In this document: one piece after another, positions 24,601 to 34,399 of the stretch
How the letters are laid out: each line of letters starts with the position of its first letter
Numbering within the stretch: position 1 is the stretch's first letter
Assembly (NCBI RefSeq): GCF_032118995.1
Contig: NC_092656.1
Coordinates: 12,824,261 to 12,888,260 of the forward strand
Length of the DNA stretch: 64,000 nt
Origin: Asterias amurensis
Taxonomy: Eukaryota; Echinodermata; Asteroidea; Forcipulatida; Asteriidae
Direction: 5' to 3'
Position numbers and translations under genes: made by a program
Notes under the pieces: generated by a model
The model's database searches: none
Seen by the model: the letters and a program-made list of their open reading frames with translations, nothing else
What the model was told of the DNA's origin: nothing

Positions 24601-26692
24601 GCACATAGACCATTTCTAGTGTGTTCATTGGTCAATGTTCATGGCGTCACTGTATGGCAAAATATCTTGCCAAACACACGTAAAAAAAATGGCGTACAGT
24701 ACGCGCGTCCATAAAAATTGTCTCACAAAGTAATCATGGCAAAATATCTTGCCATACACACGTAAAGAAAATGGCGTACAGTACGCGCGTCCATAAAAAT
24801 TGTCTCACAAAGAAATCGCATGCACAATGATGCACTCCGTGTTCTCCGGGTTCTATTTCTATGAGCCAAGCCTAGTTCTGTGAGGCAAACTTTCTGATTC
24901 AAATTCTTACCTTTCTTGTTCTTCACTTTCGCCAACCTCTTCTATGAACCCCCCATGGCAGTTCGGACATGTGAAGTCCTATAACAAGTCAAAAGAAAAC
25001 ATCGTTTATGCGTGATAGTTTATATCATTGTGTCAGTGCACAACCGTCTTGTTTCGATTTTGTAAAAACGTATCCCGCATGAAACAGCTCAGTGCAAACA
25101 TGGTGTACATCTGAGCTATTTTAAACGAGATACGATTTGACAATTTCAAACTCGTGCGTCATGTGAATAACCACACAATACAATAATACTCATAACACTT
25201 TTTATTTTTATTTTGAAGCAAGATTCAATCTGTTTTAATTTACCTACATGTATAGTGAAAAGTACACAATATAAAAATCAGAATAGTTTAGTAAACTTGT
25301 CACTTGTGACAATTCTTGAAAACCTCAAAGCAAATCAAAAAAGCAAATATCAGGCCTGTCACCATCCATACTTCACGCGCAAAGCAATGAACCGATCCGG
25401 CCTGTCAATCAAACTGTGCGCGTTCACCCATTTGACCATTTGATTGTGGTCGGACAAACTCGGTCATGCGTGCGCGTATATTTGGCACGCGCGGCAGAAT
25501 CGTGCAGAATGTCATTGGGAGTGCTCGTACACGTGTCTTGCTCACGTGCGCGGTGGGTGGAGCTTAGTGGAAAGCCGGAACGGTCCATTGCGAAGCAAAT
25601 TACGGGACGTAAACAATCATGTTCACATTGCTTTACAATTGCAATGCAGGGAAATTCATTTTTCTTTCGCAACTATGACAGACTTTTTCCTGATTTTGAC
25701 ACTCTCTTTGTTTGTAAACAAATTCAAAAAGGAATGTCAACTCAAAGTACCTGATGTCAGGGCTGTATGCTTCGTTTTTGAAAGGGCAAGGGCACCAAGG
25801 CAATTTCTCTTTGGCAAAGGGCACCCTATGAGGAAATTGTAAATTTCTACTGGAGCATTTCAAGGGCACCAAGGCAATGACAAGGGGCAACGGAGGCAAT
25901 CGCCTCCGTTGCCTCCGTGAAGTATCAGGCCTGTGATGTGCATACATTCTGTCAACCCTTCTGGACAAGTCAGGATATAATTTGAGTAAAATTTACCTAA
26001 AATAAGGGAGATCAAAAAATTCAAGCCAAAAAATGGCTGCAAATTAATAATTGTTAGTTTACGAACAAGAGGCAGTCAAATATGTGACCCTGTGCTTGTG
26101 GGTGGTGGCATTCTTTTTCATGCTTTTTTTTAAAAAATTGTTTGCCATTTGCAAGTACAATATTCAAAACATTTACAAATTCACAAAGGCAGTGGTGGGT
26201 AGCGATCACATTCTGAAAATGTCAGGGGACAGCTAGCTAGCTGGGGGCGGCTCGGTGTCATCTGGCAATGATGCCATCCTTTGTGGCACGGGGAATAATT
26301 CATATAGACATTATAATACAATTCCCAATTTAAATGTGGGAAATCCCACACGTCATGCAACAGTGTAAACTTAATGTTGTGCTGTGCCATTATTTAGCTC
26401 CATGGTGGTCACACACTGCAGTGCAACTGCATGTCCCATCCACACAACACACAACTCTACTCTAAACTGCTTGCTTGCTGGTTCATTCATATCACACCAG
26501 ACTCGCCAACGCCATATCAAAATAATCACATCAACAAACACACTTCATAGATCTCTGCTCACACTCAAAATACAACTAACAATAAAGAGTGTTACACGCA
26601 AATTTTACCGGTAATTCTGGAGCTATTTCTGTGGCACACTTGTGACAGAAAAACCTCGACGATGCTCTGGAATCTACAACAGCTTCCGCCAT
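15661..26692 (-). CDS. RNF126: RNF126/RNF115-type RING-H2 E3 ubiquitin ligase, nine exons, complete
   Basis: Coding exons on the minus strand: 26609-26692, 24911-24978, 23489-23555, 21301-21566, 20795-20866, 18951-19026, 17252-17345, 16428-16543, 15661-15768. All junctions are GT-AG and the frame is continuous, giving 316 residues (human RNF126 is about 311). Seen: an N-terminal zinc finger (CHKC at 16-19, CPNC at 32-35, after [15 protein letters not shown]); a Ser/Asn/Pro-rich linker at about 80-150; the conserved block [18 protein letters not shown] ending at 211; and a RING-H2 domain with ligands C248, C251, C266, H268, H271, C274, C285, C288. In the family the N-terminal finger binds BAG6, and the ligase ubiquitinates mislocalised hydrophobic proteins in the cytosol, or trafficking receptors. 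The C-terminal tail after the RING is short and Ser/Asp-rich. I cannot separate RNF126 from RNF115; an invertebrate probably has one co-orthologue. The introns carry many MITEs and SINEs. Confidence 0.93.
15920..16302 (+). repeat. TTAA-type MITE (family A) in RNF126-like last intron
   Basis: Starts TTCA-GACAGTGGACACTATTGG and ends GGTGTCCAGTGTCT-TTAA, with the central TTTTGAGACCTCA palindrome. A SINE fragment (GGGTTCTTTTACATGC, TTACGTCCCATTTG) abuts its right end at about 16307-16380. Confidence 0.85.
17376..17763 (+). repeat. TTAA-type MITE (family A), full length, in RNF126-like intron
   Basis: One of the best preserved copies: TTAA-AGGCAGTGGACACTATT at the left and the complement, CCACTGCCT-TTAA, at the right, 388 bp. 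It starts about 30 bp upstream of the acceptor of the LLNNVEG exon. Confidence 0.9.
17848..18062 (+). repeat. TTAA-type MITE (family A), half copy
   Basis: Left half only: AAAGCCACTCGTCACTATTGG through the central palindrome GAGACCTCAGCTGAGGTCTC, then the sequence diverges. Confidence 0.7.
18189..18551 (-). repeat. TTAA-type MITE (family B, 'GGGAAGGTACACGTTTGG')
   Basis: TTAA-AGGGAAGGTACACGTTTGG at the left, ACGTGTACCTTCCCT-TTAA at the right. The interior is related to family A (TCTTCTCACTTGGTGTATC, TCAATCGGTCATTGAAG), but the outer ends differ. The open frame within it is a chance reading. Confidence 0.85.
19150..19535 (-). repeat. TTAA-type MITE (family A) in RNF126-like intron
   Basis: TTAA-AGACCGTGGACACTATTGG at the left and ATAGTGTCCACTAGCT-TTAA at the right; central palindrome present. 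Confidence 0.85.
19545..19945 (-). repeat. tRNA-derived SINE (Leu/Ser-like head), near full length
   Basis: Read on the minus strand: a tRNA-like head at about 19865-19945 with B box GGTTCGAGTCC and a long variable arm. The body follows (complements of GGGACCAATGACTTTAC, CAAGGTGCTGTGGCGC), ending in GCGCTACAACAAGAAGCC and an (ATT)n-like tail. The arrangement is typical of a tRNA-Leu/Ser-derived SINE. Confidence 0.85.
20066..20345. repeat. TTAA-type MITE fragment (family C, 'GCCATTGGACACTTTC')
   Basis: TTAA-AGCCATTGGACACTTTCGG followed by family-A-like CTCAATCGGTCATCG. The end is related to the copy that starts at 53400; the right terminus is unclear. Confidence 0.55.
20524..20745. repeat. 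Palindromic MITE, family E, diverged copies
   Basis: Contains GGTTGGTAATCTGTTTCTGC, GAAAATGGGCCCTG and CAATTCCATGAAGCTGCTTA, followed by AAAATTGGGCCC. Looks like one or two decayed family E elements next to the [11 protein letters not shown] exon. Confidence 0.55.
21850..22137 (-). repeat. tRNA-derived SINE, second body type
   Basis: On the minus strand the head is complementary to CTGCTCGGCCATGACACC, and the B box is complementary to CCGGGATGTGAACC. It is followed by complements of AAGTGTCTTGCTCAAG, CTCCCTTGGGAGTATACAGC and CATTGGGCCAATAACAATC. Related to copies at 29950 and 38795. Confidence 0.7.
22138..22262 (+). repeat. tRNA-derived SINE, opposite orientation (head-to-head)
   Basis: GTCATGGCCGCGCGGTCTAG is a tRNA-like A-box start. 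TTTCAAGTCTCGGCTTGG then stands in the B-box position, and CTTGTGCCCTTGAGCCAGG matches the SINE body. It abuts the minus-oriented SINE at 21850-22137. Confidence 0.6.
22329..22638. repeat. Long palindromic MITE (family D), copy 2, asymmetric
   Basis: AAGGAACATGCTGCCTTGG at the left and CCAAGGCAAAGTATTCCT-TTAA at the right. Part of the right arm near the centre is missing, so the hairpin is incomplete. Confidence 0.8.
23029..23240 (+). repeat. Dispersed repeat of about 200 bp, copy 1
   Basis: Shares the blocks CCAATCCGGCCTGTCAATCA, GTGGTCGGACAAACTCGGTC, GTGCAGAATGTCATTGGGAG and GCTTAGTGGAA with 25386-25590, in the same order and orientation. The frames through both are not conserved as proteins. 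The CpG density and GGGCGGAGC motif resemble a promoter-type sequence carried by a repeat. Confidence 0.75.
23834..23909 (-). repeat. tRNA-like SINE head (not a functional tRNA)
   Basis: On the minus strand: GGCAATCTCAGTAGTCTAGT, GGTAAGAC (A box) and a T arm GTGGGTTCGAATCCCAC with a perfect stem. The 3' acceptor strand does not pair with GGCAATC, so this is a SINE head. A related head lies at 35105. Confidence 0.75.
24411..24878. mobile_element. Inverted-repeat element containing an 82-bp tandem duplication
   Basis: CCAAGCCATAGAAATAGACC at the left is matched by the complement of TCTATTTCTATGAGCCAAGC at the right. Inside, an 82-bp unit beginning ATGGCAAAATATCTTGCCA occurs at 24654 and 24736, and shorter ATGGCAAAA motifs repeat from 24511. 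It ends just before the intron-flanked exon at 24911. Confidence 0.65.
25386..25590 (+). repeat. Dispersed repeat of about 200 bp, copy 2
   Basis: Second copy of the unit at 23029. It carries an extra segment, GTGCGCGTATATTTGGCACG, absent from copy 1. Both copies lie in introns of the same RNF126-like gene. Confidence 0.75.
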
Positions 26693-27711
26693 ATTTGCAT
26701 CGCACAATAATTATGCAAAAACACACGGGATGTCATGGTTCGACCCAATAAATTAAACTTGTCTAAGTCCGTACATTTTTTTTAAATACATTGTAATTTA
26801 AATTCAGAAGGCCCTAATGCTCTTATTCTTAAGAAGTACACATTAAATTTGTTGAAAAACAACAATCCTTTCCGTTTTTTATATCAAACTATTGATTTTG
26901 TTTAAACTTCTGGCTTTTGAATCAGTTAAAATTTGCTGGGAATTGGGGATTTTCTTTTTGGACTGTAAGGAAGTTTAATAAATGATGTCATTTCTGTTTT
27001 CAGTGCTCTTTGGACACGGCTGTGCTAGAGAATTTTAACCATCAAGCAAGATGCTATTTCCCCTATATTTGAAGCTTTTGATTAAAAAAACTATAATTTG
27101 CGACAAAATTTTTGTTCTTACAAATTATATTCAATTTTAAGAGATGTTTTTGTGTATAAATAGTTTGTTTAAAAAGATAAGAAGAAAAGTATTGACATCA
27201 ATTTAACATGAAACAGTGGCGGTGGTGGGGGATTAGGTCAATTTTTGCATGAAAAGTTCATCTGGCTGGCCCTATTCTCTCTACTCAGGAAGATACTCAA
27301 CTCTGACGGCAGATGTGAGATGAGCGGTGCGACTACCTGCTGTGCAAGTTGTAAACAGATTTCACCAATAACAATGGTATGGTACCATGTGCTTATTTAC
27401 TTAGTTTGATGTTTGGTTATGATGAATTAATATTGTCACAAGATATTTGTTGGATTTGTTACTAGCCCGCCCAGATTAGGTTCAGGCAGGTTGTTATTTA
27501 TAATGTGCAATGAATCAGTCGTGTCCGTATGTATTGTATGTGCATGCACTGAACTTCTGAAGTGATTGATTTATGGATGGGGGATGTCCCACTGCACATG
27601 GAGGTAGAATTCTACCTCCATGCACTGCACTAGCAATGGCGTAGTTTTTACATGGAGGAAAAAAATTCATTCTTCCATGGATGGTTCAACAGCCTAGGCT
27701 AGGGCCAGGTT
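26693..27711. other. Intergenic region upstream of RNF126-like gene
   Basis: AT-rich, no convincing gene. It should hold the RNF126-like promoter (the first ATG is at 26692, with TGCAAATATGGCGGAAG context). A perfect 26-bp palindrome lies at 27597-27622: CATGGAGGTAGAA and its complement. Confidence 0.5.
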
Positions 27712-29273
27712 AGACCCAGTGACTGGGGCGCTGTACTCCTTTTAAACAATTTTTGACTTCATCTGTCGTACTAGCGCCCCAGGGAACGGCACAGAATTTT
27801 AACAAATACCCTGTTTTTCGCGACACCCAGCCACAAAAAAATGCCTCAAAATGACAAAAAGACCAAACAAACTAGCTCAAAAATCGCCTACTCTATTCTC
27901 GATACGTCTAGGATGTAACATCAGGCATTTAATTGTACTCACGATCATTTTTTAAACTCCAAATCGATGATTTTTAACTCCGCATCGTGGAGCGATTGAC
28001 AAGTCTGCGATTTTCGGATGTGTATGGTAACGAAACATGGCGTCGCGGTGTATAGATCAGGTGGTAGTCGCATCACGTGTCTTCGGTTTGCTGGTGACGC
28101 GTTGTGGGTGAATGTCCATCACTGGCTGTTTAATGCTACACTTGTTACAGGCGTTGCAGCGAATGATATACATTGTACACTGGGATGGGTACAGGCGCTG
28201 CAGCTAGCGAGTGCCCACGTGCGTTCAATCATGGGCAACGTAACTTACACGGTGCCAGGTTGTTGGAAAATTATCAGAAAGGGGGTGAAAGGTTCTCAGA
28301 AAGGGAATATTGTCTGAAAGAGGGGATGAAGTCTGCTGGTCTGGATTTTTCTGGTCATCGCCCCCCCCCCCCAAAAAAAAAAAAAAGAAAAAACGAAAAA
28401 AAAAGGGAAAAAGATGATAAATAAATAAAAACCGCTGTACTTCATCTAGGCCTACGATTTTTGTGCATGTTAAATTGCTTCTTATAATGTTTAGTGCTGC
28501 CAGTGTCACTGTAGAAAAAAAAAGCGTTCAATATAGACACATACCAGGATTTGCTGGAACGCTACCCTCAATTTAACCACGCACAAAAATCGATGAAGTA
28601 CAGCGGTTTTTATTTATTTATTTATCATCTTTTTTCCCCTTTTTTTTCGTTTTTTTCTTCTTTTTTTTGGGGGGGGGGGGGGGGGGGGGGCGATGACCAG
28701 AAAAATCCAGACCAGCAGACTTCATCCCCTCTTTCAGACAATATTCCCTTTCTGAGAACCTTTCACACAGGGCACTCGCTAGCTGCAGCGCCTGTACCCA
28801 TCCCAGTGTACAATGTATATCATTCGCTGCAACGCCTGTAACAAGTGTAGCATTAAACAGCCGTTGATGGACATCCACCCACAACGCGTCACCAGCAAAC
28901 CGAAGACACGTGATGCGACTACCACCTGATCTATACACCGCGACGCCATGTTTCGTTACCATACACATCCGAAAATCGCAGACTTGTCAATCGCTCCACG
29001 ATGCGGAGTTAAAAGTCATCGATTTGGAGTTTAAAAAATGATCGTGAGTACAATTAAATGCCTGATGTTACATCCTAGACGTATCGAGAATAGAGTAGGC
29101 GATTTTTGAGCTAGTTTGTTTGGTCTTTTTGTCATTTTGAGGCATTTTTTGTGGCTGGGTGTCGCGAAAAACAGGGTATTTGTTAAAATTCTGTGCCGTT
29201 CCCTGGGGCGCTAGTACGACAGATGAAGTCAAAAATTGTTTAAAAGGAGTACAGCGCCCCAGTCACTGGGTCT
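27712..29273. mobile_element. Foldback transposon with long inverted arms (Mutator/MULE-like), 1562 bp
   Basis: The left arm (27712 to about 28477) and right arm (about 28569-29273) are near-identical inverted copies around a loop of about 90 bp. The ends are AGACCCAGTGACTGGGGCGC and its complement. The element is bracketed by an 11-bp direct repeat AGGGCCAGGTT (27701-27711 and 29274-29284), a good target-site duplication. The left arm holds about 65 bp (28214-28288) missing from the right. Both arms contain a C or G tract next to an A or T tract. Frames on the two strands encode the same peptide because of the inversion; I see no transposase, so it is non-autonomous. Long arms and a duplication of 8-11 bp fit foldback/MULE elements, including the sea-urchin TU type. 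Confidence 0.88.
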
Positions 29274-29857
29274 AGGGCCAGGTTTGCTTTTAAATTTAAT
29301 CATGTCTTTATGACTGAACGGCTACAAAAATACAAGCCTACATGATTAACAAAAGTCAGTACTTCCAGTTGTCAATGATGTCACACATGCATCACTGGAC
29401 TGCATGTGCATGTGACTTGGTGGTCACTGTGGTGGGGGAACTGGGGAGTGGGAGGGAGGGAGGGAGGGGGCGGGAATATTCAATGTTTATGTTTGAAAAC
29501 AGTTCTTTGTAGATAGTACTTGCGATAATTGATGGTATTGATGAAAAAAAGTGTAGGGAAGGGTCTCAAAAAATGCCCATTGCTAAGGTAACAATACCTA
29601 AAGAAAGGCATAAAATAGGGATGGCCAAACAAATAAAAGTGTCCCACAAAAAGAGGGGTCACAAGTAATTTACTTTTTTTGTTACCAATATCCGTCCCAT
29701 CTCATCTCTGTTACAGGTTAACTTGTTGCGTCTTCCAGTTCCTTACCAGGTGAAGCGTCTATGACTTAAGTCTGTTGTGAAGCATACTTCTTGTTGTTTT
29801 TGCTCAGTACACCACTCGCTGTAATTAAAGTGGTTGCTGATTGGTAAACCTAGCACC

Positions 29858-32800
29858 ATGGGGAGCTCTCGTGCCAGCCAGTACTGTGGAATCTTCTGGG
29901 CGATGTGTAGAATTGGAACTCACAGGGTAAAACGTGTTCACATAATTGTAGCTAATAATAATAAATAGACCATTTTTATGTATCACTTTTCACACCCGAG
30001 GGGTGTCTCAAAGCGCTTCCGGCATTATTACCCCTGGTCACTAGGCCTTAAATCATTCCTTAAACCATCTCAGCTCCCTGGGGAGTATACAGCCTGTGCG
30101 CAATATATGCGCTACTCGGCTAAACCAATCACAAGAACCATCTCTGCCCTCACAGGTACCCATTTACCCCTGGGTGGAGAGAAGCAATTATAGTTAAGTG
30201 TCTTGCTCAAGGACACAAGTGTCATGACCGGGATTCGAACCCACACTCTGCTGAACAGCAGCATCAGAGCTTGAGTTCGGTGGTCTTATCCATTCGCCCA
30301 CGACACCCCACAATGACACATTTGAGTTTGAAATAGAGTTCATGCTTTGTGCCAGGAACTTAATTACAAAACTTCGGCTCCGGCTCAGTTTGATTTTTAT
30401 TTGTTAATTGTGATTGTGAAGCAAAGGAAACTAAATTACTTTACCCATGTTGAGCCACTGTGCAAATTGTACACTGCTTCGAAATTGATGATGGAGTCCA
30501 AACTCAAGCCCAAACTGAAGTTATGCTCCAGTAGAAATTTACAATTTACTCAATTTAATGAGGAGAAAATGTCTTGGTGCCCTTGCCCTTTCAAAAACAA
30601 AGCATACTTGTCTGGAAGATTATTCCAAAAGTCTATACTTGTTGTTATTTGATTGCAGTGTTGTCAGAAGCTTTGCTGTCAGCGTGAGCCACCACCTAGA
30701 CCACAGTACACTGCAGTCTGTCTGGGGCTGTCTGGAGCAGGGAAGACCACCCTGCTTACTCTGCTGTGCGGGGAGAAGAATGAAGAAATTGTGCCTACAG
30801 TTGGTAAGCAAGTTTCTTGCTAGAATTAGGAGATGTGGTTGTCAAAAAATTGGTATCAACTGGAAAAAAGGGTGTCTTAGTTGCTCACTGGTTCATACTT
30901 TACACAAAAGCGAATTTCCAAAGCAGTCGGTTACGTTCAGTGCACTTAAAAACTCAGCCACAATGCGCCCATTTAATGTTCGCTTTGCATTCGCAAGTAT
31001 GAACTTAATATGTAATTGACACGTTTTGTATGAAGCGGGGTGCCAATAAAAAAATTCCAAATTCAAGACTTGATAATATCCAAAAGGTTCTGATTGCCTT
31101 TCTGGTAGAGCGGTGTTTTTGACGTCATCAGGACATTTCCATTTATAAGTATTTATTCTCATATATTCAGAATATTCCTGTCCTTTTAGGTGTAGCAATA
31201 GTGCCCCCTTTTTTTTTGGGGGGGGGGTGTTACTCAAATGATTAGTTGATCTAGCAAAATGTTTGAATGCATATGGATAAAAGATAGCTTTGAAATAAAT
31301 GTGTTTTAATTTCTTTGAATTACATTGCAGGTTTCAGTATAAAAGCAGTTCCTCTTGAAGATGCCGTACTAAACTGCAAAGAGTTAGGAGGTAAGTCTCA
31401 ATAAGTCTTGCGGAATGGGATGATCATGTTCCAGAGAAAGTTGCAGAGAACGACCAGGTCAAGAATGAATCCTCTTGGGCTTCAATGTTCAGACTGATCA
31501 TGTTATAGAACATAGGCATCTGGATTTTGTAGTCTAAGATTGGACAAAGGTGTGTCATCTCATTGACACAGCGTTGCTGGGCGATATATGGGTACATGTA
31601 GCTTTGAAGGAGATGGAAAAGGTCCAGAAGTGGCCAAGACCTGGCCAGGGTACCTCTGAATGGGGTATAGGTGAATGTGGAAGTAGTCTTTGTGTTAGTT
31701 TGGTATGAGCACTTGGCACAATTCCCAAAGCACTGGGGTTGAAATAGGCACATCTGTAAGTGTAGATCTATAGTTTACACAATGTATGCTGGTTTAGGGG
31801 CCATTTATTTGCTAGTTTCCAGAGTCGGTCCTTTTTCACCCGTTAATACATCCCCATGTGATCGGTTTTGGCCAATCAGAGTTATTTAACTGTCTGAGGT
31901 ATTAATTCATAAATAAATAAAAATAGTAACACATTACTCATTTTCTAAGACGGGTTTTATTTATCATGTCTCAAAGCGCATATTACATGTTTTTGTTTTA
32001 TTTTATTTTACAGGTGGGTCAAATATACAACCTCACTGGCATCGATATTATGAAGGGACTGAAGCCATTGTGTTTGTTCTTGACAGTGCCTGCTCTGACA
32101 GTGAATTACAAGAGGTATATATAACTTGTTTAACCCTCCTACTGTGTGACCCTTCAATCTCATCTACTGTGGTATTTATGATGATAAACTAGCTAGCAGC
32201 AATATTGTATCTTGTGGATGCATGAACACAACACAAAGTTATCCCTCCTACTGTCTGAACCTCCAACATTATCAAGGATGGTTTTGAAAGATAGATAAAC
32301 TATGGGAGCCTGCAATATGAAATGTAAATGTTAAAACACAGCACACAGTTAACCCTCCCACTGTCTGACTCTCCAACATCATCCACTGTGATATGTAATT
32401 ATAAATAAACTATGCCAGCCTGCAATATGAAATGTGAATTTAAAAACACAGCACACAGTTAACCCTCCCACTGTCTGACTCTCCAACATCATCCACTGTG
32501 ATATGTAATAATAAATAAACTATGCTAGCCAACAATATAAAATGTGAATGTAACAACACAACACACAGTTAACCCTCCTACTGTCCAACCCTTTAATCTC
32601 ATCCACTGTGGTTTTGAATGACAGATAAATTATGCCAGCCAGCAAAATGATATCATGTGGTGTTTGCACACAATACTCACAAGTACAAAGTTGGTTCTAT
32701 GCACAGTTGTACCACCTTAATATACAACTTTGCAGTTAAATGGTCTCAAATGGCTGGTCAAATTCAGAAATGGAAATTTGTACACAAAATAGTATGATTA

Positions 32801-34399
32801 AGAACTTAAAGAAAACAGGTTGAATTAGCACCAAGTCTCATAATTTGCAAATTCTTATTCCGACAGGATTTAGAACTAATCATGCTAATACTCTTTTGAA
32901 AAAGTTTTAAATGTATACTTTTGTTGTTGGAGTAGAATTCATATGACAGGCAATTCATTTTTTTCTGTAAATGTCTTAAAGTTTTGTATTGCTTGCTCGT
33001 AGGTATCGGATGTGTTATCCACTACCCTGACGCACGCCTCCTTACTGGGTCTACCTCTTCTGATTCTAGCCAGTCACCAGGATAAATCATCAGCTCGCGA
33101 TAAAGACCAGGTAAAGTTCCATCCCGAGGGGCCGTATTTATGACTCGGCTTATATAGGGACCTTTTCAAAATTAGTCAAGGACAACAATTGGAAAAGTGC
33201 TGTCCAAGGTTTTAAACCGGTGGTTAATTCACCTTATTTGAAATTGGATGTCAGAGAAACAATGGAAGAAGTTTACAGTACCTAGGGTTACAATTGTTGA
33301 CAACCAGCAAATACTTAGATTGCTAAATAATCAAAGTCTTATATATAGCGCACACATTCACCAACAAGGTAGTCAAGGCGCTTAGTATATATTTATACAG
33401 ACAGATAAGTTATTGAAGTTATGAATTATGAGACCCAATTATTTACCACCGTTATATAATGGTTTACAAGGTGCTACAGCGCATTCATCAGCAGCCACGT
33501 CAGGAACACCTGGGGGAACCCCTTCTCTTTTCGATAAGTGCACTGGGTTCCTTTACATGAGTCACACAACACATGGGACCAACGGCTTTACGCCGTCCAG
33601 TCCGAAGGACGAAGCCATGGTTAAGTGCTTTGCTCAAGGACACAAGTACAAGTGTCACAACTGGGGGATTCGAACACACACTCCGCTGATCAGAAACACC
33701 AGAGTTTGAATTCAGTGCTCTTAACCGCTTGGCCACGACACTTCCATAAGGGCCTCCGTTCTGAGCGTTACTGACAAATACATTGCACATTCAAACATGC
33801 AGGTGACAAGGCCTTCTCAGTAGCTGTACCCTGATGCAAAAACTCGTTACCTCTCAACATTTATCATTCATTCAGTCAGTCAGACGACGTGATGGGATCG
33901 AGTGATGGGCCTCCTATTAACACGTTGGTCCTTCATTGCTGTATGAAACTCCTCCCGTCTCAGGCCAGAGTCCCTGGCACAAGGTGTCCACTGTATGTGA
34001 CCCGAGTAGGGACCCATAGCACAAGTCTGCTATTCAATTCAAACCTAAACTCACTTTTTTTTCATCTTAGAAGGTTCCTGTTCAATACAACGTTTCTCTC
34101 TGAAATGAAATGCCCTCACCATTGCAATAATTGGAAAATGCGCTTTACCATGTTTACAAATGCTTGTATTATCATTATTTATCATAATTCAAAGTTTCAA
34201 ATTTTCTGATTAGCTGTACTGTATTTCCATATGACCACAGCTTTCCGATGCCCTCAACCTAGACAACTTGAGAGCAGGTCGCGACACAGTACTACAGCTC
34301 TGCTCTAGGGACGACCTTGCCAGTGCCAAAGAAGGGCTGACCCGCTTAGCCCAAATATTACACACTACAACAGACAGTGAAGAGGACAACAGGGTGTGA
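29858..34399 (+). CDS. ARL15: ARL15, ADP-ribosylation-factor-like GTPase, six exons
   Basis: Exons: 29858-29926, 30659-30803, 31331-31390, 32014-32114, 33003-33110, 34241-34399; 213 residues (human about 204). Exons 2-6 are unmistakable: REPPPRPQYTAVCLGLSGAG with P-loop GLSGAGKT (46-53), switch I PTVGFSIKAVP, switch II region ELGGGSNIQPHWHRYY, FVLDSA, and ASHQDK in the NKxD position. The usual WDxGGQ motif is replaced by ELGG, as in human ARL15, so the glutamine for hydrolysis is absent. The first Asn of NKxD is Ser here. In vertebrates ARL15 binds CNNM proteins and affects magnesium transport at Golgi and plasma membranes. Exon 1 (MGSSRASQYCGIFWAMCRIG...) was chosen for its good start context and matching phase, but it resembles human exon 1 only weakly, so it is less certain than the rest. 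Confidence 0.9.
29950..30311 (-). repeat. tRNA-derived SINE in ARL15 intron 1
   Basis: Minus strand: head GGTGTCGTGGGCGAATGG, long variable arm, B box GGTTCGAATCCCGG. The body is then complementary to AAGTGTCTTGCTCAAGGACA and GGGAGTATACAGCC, with a TTATTATTAG tail near 29955. The best preserved tRNA-like head in the window. It has no CCA and decayed acceptor pairing, so it is not a tRNA gene. Confidence 0.85.
32131..32680 (+). repeat. 110-bp minisatellite, five units, in ARL15 intron 4
   Basis: Units beginning TAACCCTCCYACTGT start at about 32131, 32241, 32351, 32461 and 32571. Each contains CCTCCAACATCATCCACTG-like and GCCAGCCTGCAATATGAAAT-like blocks. The array begins only about 16 bp after the exon 4 donor (32115). 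The middle two units are most alike, suggesting recent duplication. Confidence 0.88.
33350..33748 (-). repeat. tRNA-derived SINE in ARL15 intron 5
   Basis: Same structure as 19545: head complementary to CCGCTTGGCCACGACACTT, B box complementary to GGGGATTCGAACAC. The body is complementary to CACATGGGACCAACGGC and TTTACAAGGTGCTACAGCGC, and ends at TATAGCGCACAC. Confidence 0.85.

Noticed and set aside
25416-25968. Overlapping frames of 110-130 codons on both strands
   Set aside because: They cross a dispersed repeat, are mutually exclusive, and show no family resemblance or splice context.
28018-28968. Two similar 99- and 116-codon frames on opposite strands
   Set aside because: They are the same sequence read in the two inverted arms of the foldback element, with no transposase motifs.
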